64,000 nt of DNA, from NCBI RefSeq assembly GCF_009870825.1, contig NZ_WTWY01000012.1:62001-126000 (forward strand), written 5' to 3'. Made by a program: the position numbers and the translations under genes. The notes beneath the pieces were generated by a model. It was not told the origin of the DNA. It was given only the letters and a program-made list of their open reading frames with translations, and did not search any database. The DNA is from Paenibacillus sp. USDA918EY. GTDB taxonomy: Bacteria > Bacillota > Bacilli > Paenibacillales > Paenibacillaceae. The stretch's first letter is position 1, and each line of letters opens with the position of its first letter. Shown here piece after piece: positions 17,087 to 26,355 of this stretch.

Positions 17087-18375
17087 TATACAACCTCCCC
17101 CTCAAGCAGCAGCACCGGATATCTGGTTCCATCACTTATGGTGCAAACCAGTTTTGCTCCAAGCAGAGGCTTTTCGGATACATATTCAAACTCTCCCGAA
17201 CTGACCGTTGAAGCTTTATGCCACACAGAACCGTCTTCCGTAAACAGAAATTCCACTTCCTTGGCGTCCTTGGTCTTCCAGATCCATTTGCTATGGATAT
17301 ATTGAGGATAGACACGAATGCGGCTTCTAAAGAATTGCGCCTTATCTAAAGTGAGTCCCAGCAAATTAAGTGCTACAAATTCCGTATACAGGAGCCCCTG
17401 TGCTCGCAAAACGATTTGGGGCTTAGCGGGCATCTGTATTTCCATCGCACCGCTCTCATTAACGAATGAAAATGCCGTGCCCACGGTCAGCCGCAGAGCC
17501 TCGCTATACTGTGTTCGCCATATCGCTTGCCTTGTTGCCGGGTCATAATCCAGCTGTAAGATGTTCGGAGGCTGCACGTACAAATTAACAAAGGCATCCG
17601 TCTCCAATGCGTTCCCCTTGATGGACAGACGGTATTCCATATTCCGATTCACAGCAACGTCCACTCCGGGAGCCGGCAAACGAAAGATATCGATTTCTCC
17701 CGGCGTCATCTGTCCCTCTTTTGCCCCGCTGATCCGCCAGTTCAACCGCAGCTTTCCGCTCCCGCCTGACGTCGTTTTATCGCTGATAAAACGTTGAATC
17801 TGAGGCACGGCCGGCTTTTTCTGAATGGGAAACACTTTGATGACGTCCTCAATGCCCGCCACATTTTTAATCTCCGCATACGCATACGTCAATCCAACCG
17901 GCGCATAGGACTGAATGTTGCGGCATTTGAAATATACGCTGAACAACGTTTGAATGATTTTTTGATTGTAGCAGCTGATGACAAAGCTGATATGTCTATC
18001 CTCCACAACGCCTTCCGCAACGGACCAATCGCCGGATTCGGTTTCGAAAGTGATCAGCTTTCCTCGTTCCGGATCAATGAAGTCTCCTACATCTGTTCCA
18101 TAAGGAAAGAAAAAACGGATATACGACGTATCGGTCACCGGCTCGCGGTTTTGAAGCCTTTTCAGGATCGTTTCTGCCGTCAGCATTTGCGGGTTGTTAA
18201 ATACGATCTGATGAACCCGATCCGGATTAAGGAGCTGAAAAGTAAGCTCGCTTCTCACGGGATTATCCCGATCCAGGATCGCATTATCGTTCACCGCAAT
18301 ATGATTGTCGTCAACGTCCAACAAGTAACGGCAGTTATTCAACTGCTCCGGCTCATTTTGAAGTTTCTGATCCAT
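17086..18375 (-). CDS. protein of unknown function with one Ig-like domain (eighth gene of operon)
   Basis: A 429-residue protein without signal peptide. A beta-rich N-terminal domain with FFFPYGTDVGDF at residues 88-99 parallels the YVYFPIGNGEAY segment of the next gene product. An Ig-like unit spans about 190-270 (LRLNWRISGAKEGQMTPGE, then MEYRLSIKG). The C-terminal 150 residues are beta-rich. The shared layout makes this and the next gene likely distant paralogues. The start overlaps the end of the 1184-residue protein gene by 23 bases and has a strong GGTGGGGGG site. Not recognised as a named family. Confidence 0.78.
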   Translation of the reverse strand: MDQKLQNEPEQLNNCRYLLDVDDNHIAVNDNAILDRDNPVRSELTFQLLNPDRVHQIVFNNPQMLTAETILKRLQNREPVTDTSYIRFFFPYGTDVGDFIDPERGKLITFETESGDWSVAEGVVEDRHISFVISCYNQKIIQTLFSVYFKCRNIQSYAPVGLTYAYAEIKNVAGIEDVIKVFPIQKKPAVPQIQRFISDKTTSGGSGKLRLNWRISGAKEGQMTPGEIDIFRLPAPGVDVAVNRNMEYRLSIKGNALETDAFVNLYVQPPNILQLDYDPATRQAIWRTQYSEALRLTVGTAFSFVNESGAMEIQMPAKPQIVLRAQGLLYTEFVALNLLGLTLDKAQFFRSRIRVYPQYIHSKWIWKTKDAKEVEFLFTEDGSVWHKASTVSSGEFEYVSEKPLLGAKLVCTISDGTRYPVLLLEGEVV

Positions 18376-21300
18376 TTGTTCCCCCCACCTTTAACTTCAG
18401 CCATCCTTCCACCGCACGAATTGGAGGTTTGGCAAGAAACGCATTTCCGCTCGATGGCTTTAGATTTTGGGTTTCGATCCATTCTTCGGCCTCGCCGGGC
18501 GTAACAAACTCCCAATCCCGATTAGGCAGCTTGGTGAGCGGCATCACATAGCTTTCTTCTCCCACCAGCAGCGGTCCCGCATACAAAGTCAAATAAAGCT
18601 GATCCAAAGCGTTTTCGATCCGATCGATCGGAATACGCTGTTCCGACACAGGCAGCATGCCGCTGATGAGATGTATACTTGCAAGCGGGTCCAAAATCAA
18701 AGACAGGGTTGTTCCTGCCGCTTGATCATCTGCGGACACGTAAGTCCGATTGTTCCGTTTCAAATAATCGGACGCCGGATCAGGATCGGCAAAAGCGCTG
18801 TTGAACTGCTTATAGCCGGATTGCCCGTCTTGAATGAAAAATCCAACGGCCCCGTCCCCGGTATGATGCGTTTCTCCGATCCATATAGGCATCTCAAAAT
18901 GCTTTAGGGATATATCCGGCACTGGAACAGGCTTTTTATTATTGCTTTCCAGCAATTTATAAGCTTCCGGCGGCCCGGCTTGGATCAGCTTTATATTTGC
19001 TTTGGCCAATACGAGCGGTTTTCCCGCAAACAGGCTTAACCCGCTTGCACTCGCAGTCTCAGGCTGGTGAATATCCCACAACGCAGAGTCGACCAACTGA
19101 AGAAACGGCGTGAGCACGTCCTCTTGCTGTTCATGACTGCGACGTAAAATCTCGCTTAAAAAAGCTTTCATGTCGGCATTCATCGCAGCGGGAAGCTCCC
19201 CTGAACGCGACCCGACATCAAAAAACGGCCCCCTGTCCGGAAACGGCATGCCTGGCGCATTTCGCCACTGAACCCGGTCCCCATCAAACGCCGTCGCAAT
19301 CAAACTTCCGAGCATCACGCCCTCCTCGTCATAGATCAACAGGCTTTGATCCGCATGATTCGGAATCATCCAGCCGCAGATCGGCGAGTCCGGAAGGTTA
19401 AAATCACAGAATTCCCCGCTTCTTGCCCGGATCCAGTCGAATCCAAGCCGGGTTGGCTGCATAAACCGGGGAGGAAGCATGACCTGTTGTCCGATCAGCT
19501 TGTCCGTCCTCCTCAAATCCTCAGCGATCGCATATTGATTGCAGTCGATGTTTTGAAATTGTCCAAAGGTGTCAATCAGCCTAAGCTGGTCAAATTTGAA
19601 GAACCCTCCCCTTAATGGGGAAAAAAACGTGTTAAACAACGGCTTTTCGGTCGCAAATCCTCTCAAGGCCTCACTGACTTGTTCCGCCAAATCGGCGCTT
19701 CCCTTCTGCAATACCATGACAGGAAAACGCAGCGCCAGTTGGCTCATCAAAAATCTTTCATTAAAACCGTCTAGCGCTTGCGACAGGTAATCCATTTGAT
19801 CCAGTGCCCCGAATGTTTGGGCATGCTCCGTTCCCAGCTGTTTAATGGCCATCGCATGAAGCTGCTTCGCGATATGGGGCGTTAAAAAAATTTTGCCCTC
19901 AATCACGACAGCATCTTTGGTATCCGGCATGGGCCCGTTAAACACATAATCCGTCCCTCGAAAAGTCCAGTTGCTAAGTTTCGGATGACTGCCGACCAGC
20001 TCTTTGTCCGGATAATATAGGCCGCGCCAGCAAAGCAGTATCGGATTCCAGGGCGATGTCCAAAGATTTAAAAACAGCCGGTCCGGAAACACCTCTCCGT
20101 TGTCCACCAGCCCTGTCGCCATGTCACGCTGCGTCTGACGAACAATATCTGTCAGCTGAATCCGTTCTTCCTGTGAAAAAGGCAAAAGCCCTAATTGCTG
20201 TCCGATCAATGTCGTGATCCGTTCAGCACTGTTCATGCAAAACAGCAAAGCCTCCAAAAGCAGTTCCGGGTAGCTTCCCTTCACCTCCGCCTCAGGCAGA
20301 AGTTGATTGGCACGAATCACTGCAGAATAGGAGCTGCCCCTCAACGTAAAATCAAACTGCAATGCCTGCACCGTTTCTTGAAGGAGTCTGCATTTTAACA
20401 GATTCCTCTCATCCCTTGACGGATTCGCATCGAAGAGCGCCCCCCGATTAGCCCCCGACAGAAGCAGAACAGGCGAATTCGGCTCATAAAATCGGTTTCC
20501 TGCGGTCTGCTGCACTTCATAGAACGCTTGAATGGAATCGGCTAATTGTTGTTCGAGGATCTTAAGACGTTCCCGAATCTCTTTAATTTCGATCTCTGCG
20601 AGTTCCAATGCCTTGATTTCTTTTTCGATATCCTTCTGATACCGTTCCATCCACTTCTTGGCTTCCTTGATTTCAAAGGGGTCCGTGACTTGGGCCTTAA
20701 TCATGTACTTACACCACAGATCATAAATCCTCGACCGCTTGGCATCCGCATCAAACAGCCGCTTATAAAGCTCACCGATCCCTTGCTGCAAATTACGGAA
20801 AAGAATCTGATCGACCGGTGGCAAATCCGGCAGGTCTTTGTATTCTTTATCATTGATTTTGCTCTGCAGCTTGTACGTAGTCTGTTCGGCAGCCATTTGA
20901 AAACGTCTTTCATGATCTGCATAGTCTGCTTGATAAATCCCGTTTAAGTTCAGCAATTTGTGGCTTTGATCATTCAATAGCACACGCATCAAATGCTCGT
21001 TCGAACCATCACTCATGCCGTGCAAAGCCGAGACCGCTTCCGCTGACGTGTTGCCTACGGCCAGTTTGGGCATCGGAAGCTTCCGAATGACAGGACCGTT
21101 ATAATCTTCCCGATCATTTATCCAAACCAGGTCGGTTACCAATCCATGCAATGCCACGGAAGCGGGATACTTCAGGCCCTCCGGCGGTTCCCAGCCATAC
21201 CGGTCCCGGCAAATATCCGCGGATTCCGCCAGAGGCAACCCATCACTGTAAAAACCTCTTACCACATAGCTGATGGATATGTTTTCGAAACGTTTGCCAT

Positions 21301-21907
21301 CTTGATCCGTCAAATCATCGTAAAAACCAAATACGTTGCGATGATACGGATACATGGCGGAAAAAGCGGGATTTCCAGGGCCTAAAGCGTTAAGCGTGTC
21401 CAATCTTTCATCGGGTTCAGGAAGGATCGTTTCATAGGGATAAGATCGACCCAGTATCCGATAGGGTCTTTTGGGATCATCGAGTTTCGGGTAAGTCAAG
21501 CTGCCTTCATTGCCGTATTCAGGACCGCTTGCTTTTTCCAGGGCATCGCTTTCCACGATCCAATGCTGGCATAATAAAGCATCGGGTTGACCGTCAGACG
21601 ACCATAAGCGGGAAACAATCCACAGGTTGGGCACCCTCGGATATTCAGGCTCTTGGTTCTCGCTTCTTTGGAAACCTTGCCTCAATCCTTCGGGCAGAAT
21701 CCAGCTCAGATGAACGCCCGGCTTTTCCTGCGTCTTTTCGCTCATGATGCCGGAAGGGACCTGATCGCCCAATGGATTCATCAAGATTCGGGAAAAATCA
21801 TCGGGTATATTGGCAAAAACCGTGGGCACGGGGCTTTTCCCAACCATCATCGCTTGAACTTGTATCGGAACGCACAGTATATTCGGGTCAAGTCCGGTTT
21901 TCTTCAT
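18353..21907 (-). CDS. 1184-residue coiled-coil protein of unknown function (seventh gene)
   Basis: The largest product of the operon. The ATG at 21907 has AGAGGTGG at eight bases and avoids overlapping the previous gene, so it is preferred to one at 21934. No signal peptide or membrane segment is seen. Residues 1-400 contain well-ordered motifs such as GVHLSWILPEGL and NLWIVSRLW. A charged coiled coil runs from about 410 to 465, followed at about 473-489 by RFYEPNSPVLLLSGANRG. Residues 490-1184 are mixed alpha/beta. I recall similar unnamed proteins (W-I-V-R near the N-terminus, P-V-x-L-L-x-G after a coiled coil) in actinobacteria and myxobacteria beside relatives of the other genes here, but no function is known to me. 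Confidence 0.82.
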   Translation of the reverse strand: MKKTGLDPNILCVPIQVQAMMVGKSPVPTVFANIPDDFSRILMNPLGDQVPSGIMSEKTQEKPGVHLSWILPEGLRQGFQRSENQEPEYPRVPNLWIVSRLWSSDGQPDALLCQHWIVESDALEKASGPEYGNEGSLTYPKLDDPKRPYRILGRSYPYETILPEPDERLDTLNALGPGNPAFSAMYPYHRNVFGFYDDLTDQDGKRFENISISYVVRGFYSDGLPLAESADICRDRYGWEPPEGLKYPASVALHGLVTDLVWINDREDYNGPVIRKLPMPKLAVGNTSAEAVSALHGMSDGSNEHLMRVLLNDQSHKLLNLNGIYQADYADHERRFQMAAEQTTYKLQSKINDKEYKDLPDLPPVDQILFRNLQQGIGELYKRLFDADAKRSRIYDLWCKYMIKAQVTDPFEIKEAKKWMERYQKDIEKEIKALELAEIEIKEIRERLKILEQQLADSIQAFYEVQQTAGNRFYEPNSPVLLLSGANRGALFDANPSRDERNLLKCRLLQETVQALQFDFTLRGSSYSAVIRANQLLPEAEVKGSYPELLLEALLFCMNSAERITTLIGQQLGLLPFSQEERIQLTDIVRQTQRDMATGLVDNGEVFPDRLFLNLWTSPWNPILLCWRGLYYPDKELVGSHPKLSNWTFRGTDYVFNGPMPDTKDAVVIEGKIFLTPHIAKQLHAMAIKQLGTEHAQTFGALDQMDYLSQALDGFNERFLMSQLALRFPVMVLQKGSADLAEQVSEALRGFATEKPLFNTFFSPLRGGFFKFDQLRLIDTFGQFQNIDCNQYAIAEDLRRTDKLIGQQVMLPPRFMQPTRLGFDWIRARSGEFCDFNLPDSPICGWMIPNHADQSLLIYDEEGVMLGSLIATAFDGDRVQWRNAPGMPFPDRGPFFDVGSRSGELPAAMNADMKAFLSEILRRSHEQQEDVLTPFLQLVDSALWDIHQPETASASGLSLFAGKPLVLAKANIKLIQAGPPEAYKLLESNNKKPVPVPDISLKHFEMPIWIGETHHTGDGAVGFFIQDGQSGYKQFNSAFADPDPASDYLKRNNRTYVSADDQAAGTTLSLILDPLASIHLISGMLPVSEQRIPIDRIENALDQLYLTLYAGPLLVGEESYVMPLTKLPNRDWEFVTPGEAEEWIETQNLKPSSGNAFLAKPPIRAVEGWLKLKVGGTNGSETSK

Positions 21908-21921
21908 GAACGTCCACCTCT

Positions 21922-23841
21922 TTACAAGTTCCACAAATACTCGATGAAAATATCGTCATTCCCGGTGTCCACCACGATATTCCGGTAGCCGCTTTCATTC
22001 TCGGAGCTGACTTCCAGCGTTACGCTGATTCCGAGCTTCATCCTGGCGATGCTGGCGCTGAATTCTTTCACAGAAAGCCTGTTTTTCCACTCCTCGATCG
22101 CTTTAAGATGAATAATCCCGGTTGACTGATCCAATTTCAGGCTGATGAATTTGGAGTTGTTGCAGTATTTGAATGTTTGTCCGGACGGGAGAGTCATGGA
22201 GATCCTTAGATCTTCATAATCCAGCATGTTGAAACCATCCGCCAGCTTCCATTCCAGATCAATCGGAGCGTACAAATCAAGCCGGGCATTACCCTCTTGC
22301 GAAATATACATCGCGTTTAACGGGTAATTATAGTCGGCGCTATCGCTTTCCGAGCCGTTTACGATTTGGATGACCGGTCTTCCGGTTTTACTGCACGGTT
22401 GCACAAGTTCCTGCTTCACAACGATGGCCGCATTCCCAATGATCGAATACTCTTTCTTAAATTGCTTTTTCTTTGAACTTTTATCGTCTCTCCAAGAAAA
22501 ATCAATTTGGGCAAGCAAGTTTTGATTTTGCTCAGGAATATTTAACGGAACCTTTTCCGTGATGGTTTTAATATTTTTGTAGGTGTAAGGAAAGGAAGCG
22601 ATCTGCTCCTGCGTGTCTGCATCAAAAATGCTGACCAACATTGCCAGCGAGGCCGGCTTGGTTGGCATTGAAGCGGTGATGGTTAGTTCATAGCGATCTC
22701 CGCAAAAATCAGGTTCAGAAACTTCGCACGTGACAGCATCCGTATTCCGCTCCTCCGCATTCAATATTTGGTCCCCCTTCTCCAATTTCCCCATAACGGC
22801 GTCCCTGACATCTTGAATCATTAACAGAAAATCAAAGTAACCTTGCTGGTCCGGAGTCAGGTTTTTATCAAAATCTACGATAGACTGCCGTACGGCATCT
22901 TCGTCATAATCATAGTTCAAGCCGGTCAGGCTGCTCCAATGCTGTTTCAACTCTTCATAGCTATGAGCATCGGTATTCCAGCCCTTGATGAGCGTTGGCA
23001 AAACATTATCTCTCCAATCCTGCTCCGACGGCTCCTTTCCGCAAAAATGGCTCAAAAAGCCATAAACCGTTCTGGCTGCTTTGGCAAAGCAATCATTATT
23101 GATCCGAGTGTAGCTAACCGGAGATTTATCTACGGTCAGAATAAACTGTACGTTGTAATCGTCGCTGACCTCGCCCGTTCTATATTTGCCCACATTGGGG
23201 TAGGCTGCATATTTTTGCGGCTCGTATCGATCCGTAATATTTTTAAATGTTCTCGTATCTTTCACTTCCGTGATGGTCCAAAGGTTTACATCGCTCTTAT
23301 AACCGTTGAAAGGTACATAAGCAAAGCTGTCCGAGGCAATATGCAGCAATATCCCTAGTCGTCTCAAGGCCTGGATCGCGGCAGGCGCCAACGCTTCATC
23401 GTCCGAATTTGAACGATACCGGTCTTTGGCGCGCTGAAACAGCAGGTTAAATGAATTGCTGCTTTGAAGCGTTTGAATGGGAGTAACCCGATAGTTATAG
23501 TCCGTTGTTCCATCATCAACCACAAAATCGGAGTAGTAATAGAAAGGAATCAGAATCTCTTCCTGATTTTTTTGGGATGTTATTTCGTTCGAAATTTTAT
23601 CTTTTTCAATGGCAGTCAGAAGCAGGGGAATCATGTACATCTGACTTGAAGGATCATACTCACAGAGACCACGCTTGATGATGCCCCCGGAGATTTTGTC
23701 TTTCGTTAAATACTGTACCGCATTCTGATGATTGTCATTGATAAATTGGCAGGCGGTTGCGATCAACTGGGTTTCTTGTTCGCGATATCCTAATCTGGAG
23801 GCGATGGTTTTCACCGTGAAATAATGAAAATCAAGCTTCAT
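21922..23841 (-). CDS. DUF6765-like protein of unknown function (sixth gene)
   Basis: A 639-residue protein; the ATG at 23841 has AAAGGAG ten bases upstream. Residues 1-190 resemble the DUF6765 family: MKLDFHYFTVKTIASRLGY at the N-terminus, then RRLGILLHIASDSFAYVPFNGY at about 160-181. The invariant-looking H6, H167 and D171 recall the metal-binding H-x3-D helix of zinc phospholipase C and P1-nuclease-like folds, so a metal-dependent hydrolase ancestor is possible but unproven. The C-terminal 250 residues are beta-rich. The start overlaps the Hint-protein gene by 11 bases. The DUF assignment is from memory of the motif pattern and needs a profile search. Confidence 0.72.
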   Translation of the reverse strand: MKLDFHYFTVKTIASRLGYREQETQLIATACQFINDNHQNAVQYLTKDKISGGIIKRGLCEYDPSSQMYMIPLLLTAIEKDKISNEITSQKNQEEILIPFYYYSDFVVDDGTTDYNYRVTPIQTLQSSNSFNLLFQRAKDRYRSNSDDEALAPAAIQALRRLGILLHIASDSFAYVPFNGYKSDVNLWTITEVKDTRTFKNITDRYEPQKYAAYPNVGKYRTGEVSDDYNVQFILTVDKSPVSYTRINNDCFAKAARTVYGFLSHFCGKEPSEQDWRDNVLPTLIKGWNTDAHSYEELKQHWSSLTGLNYDYDEDAVRQSIVDFDKNLTPDQQGYFDFLLMIQDVRDAVMGKLEKGDQILNAEERNTDAVTCEVSEPDFCGDRYELTITASMPTKPASLAMLVSIFDADTQEQIASFPYTYKNIKTITEKVPLNIPEQNQNLLAQIDFSWRDDKSSKKKQFKKEYSIIGNAAIVVKQELVQPCSKTGRPVIQIVNGSESDSADYNYPLNAMYISQEGNARLDLYAPIDLEWKLADGFNMLDYEDLRISMTLPSGQTFKYCNNSKFISLKLDQSTGIIHLKAIEEWKNRLSVKEFSASIARMKLGISVTLEVSSENESGYRNIVVDTGNDDIFIEYLWNL

Positions 23842-25453
23842 ATGCAACCAGCTCCTTTACGCGGTTTTGAAGCATGGAATCGCCAATGAACAAGCCGTTG
23901 CCGATCAGAATCGTTTCTTGTTCAAATTCAAAATTAATCACTTGATCCTTATAGCTCACCCACTCCATATGAGTCACCGGCTCCAAACCGGATACGGTAC
24001 GGATCCGCATACCTATCCGCAAATCAATCGCAGGCAGAAGACCCTGTTCCGTGCACACGATATGATCGGGCGTCATACGCACACTGCGCTCGTCAGTGGA
24101 AATTTGATAGAGTTTGTCTTCGTAACCGGTCAGCACCTTCTTGACTTGTGCGAGGCCTCCTTCAGCATTTCGAACCCATTCTCCGATTTGAATTTGATCC
24201 GCGCGTCTAAGCGTGCCGTCTGGCATCATGATCTCCGTATCCCTGGCGATGCACCCCCATTGAATTAGGATTTTCGCGCATTGAACGTTGAGTTTGTCGT
24301 AGTCCTTGCCGTCGCTTTTTACGGAAACGCCAACAGTAACGTCATAGTCTGCGCAAGACATCACGACGCCAAAGCCGGAATAAAGATCCACGTTCGTATA
24401 AGGCTTGTAACCGAGACCCTCGAAATCAAGAATGTTATTCCATGATTCCGGGAAAATGAAGGTCATCTTGGTACAGCGATTTTGATCATTGAATGCATCT
24501 TTACGCTGAATGATGTCCTCGTAGTTGCAATAATGGTTGATCGTGCCGTTCACCATATTTTTTAACCACATCCGGTAGCCGTAGTTTTCGTCAAAGCCGG
24601 TGATCCACCATTTGCCCGCAGCCTCCACGGTGACGGAAAAAGGAACCCGGACCAAAATTTTTTCGCGGTTTCCGTCCAGAAACGGTTGATCGTCATTGGT
24701 ATAATCGTAGTCCGGAATCGCCCCTTCGCGTGTATAGGATATTTTGACTTCGGTATGTGAAGGGTCTTTGCGATGGGATTCTTGAATGACAGGGGCATTT
24801 AGAGTAAGGGATTTAATAATGTCCTTATTGCCTTGCAGCGCAAATCCTGCGGATTTTGTCACGTATCCTTTCAAGGAGGCGGACTCCAGATTGTTTTCGG
24901 CGTTTTTCGAACAATAGAACGTGCTGTGGATCATAAATTCACGGGGGGTGTCTTCGAAATAATGAGGGTAATCGGCTTGAATAACGCCATTGTACTTATG
25001 AGAATCGACCACTTCATCCGCCGTCGTATGCAGCAGCATTTGATGTGTGACGTCATAGAGCTGAGAAACGACGCTGATATGGCTCTTCTTTTCCACATAA
25101 TCCGCCATAATGGCCGCCATCGTTTTTCCTTCCGAGGAAGCGGTTGAAGATGCATCCCCTTTAAGGGGTTGATCCGCGCGAAAGATCAGGTTTTCGATCG
25201 CCATTTTATCTTCCGGACCCTCATGATAACCATCCTTCTGCGCCTTCACGGATCGGGATAGAGGTGTGGTTCTAAGCTCATGAAGCGTAGACACCAGATG
25301 AGGATGCTTCCGTTTGAAATTTTCCAAGCCGCCTACTTGGCTCAAAAAAAAGCGGTAATGGTCTTCATCGGCAAAATCAAGTTCCAGCACGCCTGTCTCG
25401 GGATCAATTTGATTCAGGACTTTGTTATGATAATCCGGTAAAAAGTGATACAT
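23831..25453 (-). CDS. protein with C-terminal Hint (hedgehog/intein-type) autoprocessing domain (fifth gene)
   Basis: A 540-residue protein. The ATG at 25453 has an AAAGGGG site; the upstream TTG reading is rejected. Residues 1-400 are an unrecognised, mostly beta domain with many aromatic residues. Residues 401-540 read as a Hint domain. It opens after Gly with Cys401 (GCIARDTEIMMPDGTLRRAD), continues with IGEWV, has a block-B TxxH (RMTPDHIVCTEQGLLPA), and ends with an F/G-like block (INFEFEQ, then GLFIGDSMLQN). The usual C-terminal His-Asn is replaced by Gly-Asp, and the Gly-Cys junction is as in hedgehog, so cleavage at the N-terminal junction only is predicted. It would release a 400-residue N-terminal product, perhaps joined to a nucleophile. 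Confidence 0.8.
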   Translation of the reverse strand: MYHFLPDYHNKVLNQIDPETGVLELDFADEDHYRFFLSQVGGLENFKRKHPHLVSTLHELRTTPLSRSVKAQKDGYHEGPEDKMAIENLIFRADQPLKGDASSTASSEGKTMAAIMADYVEKKSHISVVSQLYDVTHQMLLHTTADEVVDSHKYNGVIQADYPHYFEDTPREFMIHSTFYCSKNAENNLESASLKGYVTKSAGFALQGNKDIIKSLTLNAPVIQESHRKDPSHTEVKISYTREGAIPDYDYTNDDQPFLDGNREKILVRVPFSVTVEAAGKWWITGFDENYGYRMWLKNMVNGTINHYCNYEDIIQRKDAFNDQNRCTKMTFIFPESWNNILDFEGLGYKPYTNVDLYSGFGVVMSCADYDVTVGVSVKSDGKDYDKLNVQCAKILIQWGCIARDTEIMMPDGTLRRADQIQIGEWVRNAEGGLAQVKKVLTGYEDKLYQISTDERSVRMTPDHIVCTEQGLLPAIDLRIGMRIRTVSGLEPVTHMEWVSYKDQVINFEFEQETILIGNGLFIGDSMLQNRVKELVAYEA

Positions 25454-25488
25454 GCTCACGATCCCCTTTCCGTAAGTGAAGCTCAAAT

Positions 25489-26355
25489 TTATTGATCTGC
25501 GTCTGTTCGGATCACTTTGCCTATATACGGAGTTTTGATCATTTGAAGCGCAAACTCAGCCGAAGTGATCTCTTTTTTAAAGAACACTTCCATATTTTTT
25601 GCCGTTTGGCATACATCGATGGTGCGCCGCTTTTCATTTTGAACGGCAACCTCGATCGTATCCGTATCAGCAAGCAGCGCTCCGGTTTCAAAACTTCTTA
25701 ATCGCTTAAAAAAACGGCCGTTTATATGGTTGAACCCAAAATAGAATCCCTCCGGCGGCTGTGCGATTTCCAGCGTATAAGGAACCCCGTCAAACAAGCC
25801 GATCAGCACTTCATCGGATAACAGCTCTATTCGCAGTGCCCGCAAAGGTTTCCCTTCGGATGAGTTGGCTTGAAACTCCAACCCCCTCCAGCCGCGCACC
25901 AAAGGCGAACGAAGAATAAACCCGCCGATCGTCCGGACACCTTCCTGAAGGTCCTCGGCTGCAACGGCTTTCTTCTGCAGCAAGGGCCGAACGGCCTTCA
26001 TTCGTTTACCGATCTGTGTAAACACCGCTTCGATCAACGCTTGGTCATGGGATAAATCCAAGGATGCATTTCTCCCCAAGCTGCAAGCTCCGTCCACAAG
26101 CGCCCATAGCCAGTTTGGATTGACATAAAACAAGCGGATTGAATCGTGTGGCAATATGCTTTCCGAAGGGATCAAATAATGAAAAGGCACATTGCTCAAT
26201 AAGCACAACTCGCTTAGCCAGGCCATCAGTTCATCCTCGTGATTGTCCGGATTTACCGGCTGATCATGGGTGAGTGTGGCTAGCTTGCCAAAAACGCGAC
26301 GAACATGCCCCCGAAGCGCTTGGGACGAGTTTTCCCAATCATTCCTCGCCTGCAT
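25489..26355 (-). CDS. conserved protein of unknown function (fourth gene)
   Basis: A 288-residue cytosolic-looking protein. Noted motifs are ELCLLSNVPFHYLIPSE near residue 50, SIRLFYVNPNWLWALVDGA near 72-90, and FILRSPLVRGWRGLEF near 146-161. The same order (pre-formed loop with PFxYLxPDE, then xFxVDxNWxxALVDGA, then a SxxVxGWPGL motif) occurs in unnamed proteins I recall from streptomycetes and other soil bacteria. No catalytic motif is visible. The start lies inside the end of the preceding gene (17-base overlap) behind GAGGTG. Confidence 0.8.
   Translation of the reverse strand: MQARNDWENSSQALRGHVRRVFGKLATLTHDQPVNPDNHEDELMAWLSELCLLSNVPFHYLIPSESILPHDSIRLFYVNPNWLWALVDGACSLGRNASLDLSHDQALIEAVFTQIGKRMKAVRPLLQKKAVAAEDLQEGVRTIGGFILRSPLVRGWRGLEFQANSSEGKPLRALRIELLSDEVLIGLFDGVPYTLEIAQPPEGFYFGFNHINGRFFKRLRSFETGALLADTDTIEVAVQNEKRRTIDVCQTAKNMEVFFKKEITSAEFALQMIKTPYIGKVIRTDADQ

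Noticed and set aside
23831..25453. Splicing intein in the fifth operon gene
   Set aside because: No C-terminal His-Asn plus Cys/Ser/Thr, no homing endonuclease block and no C-extein.
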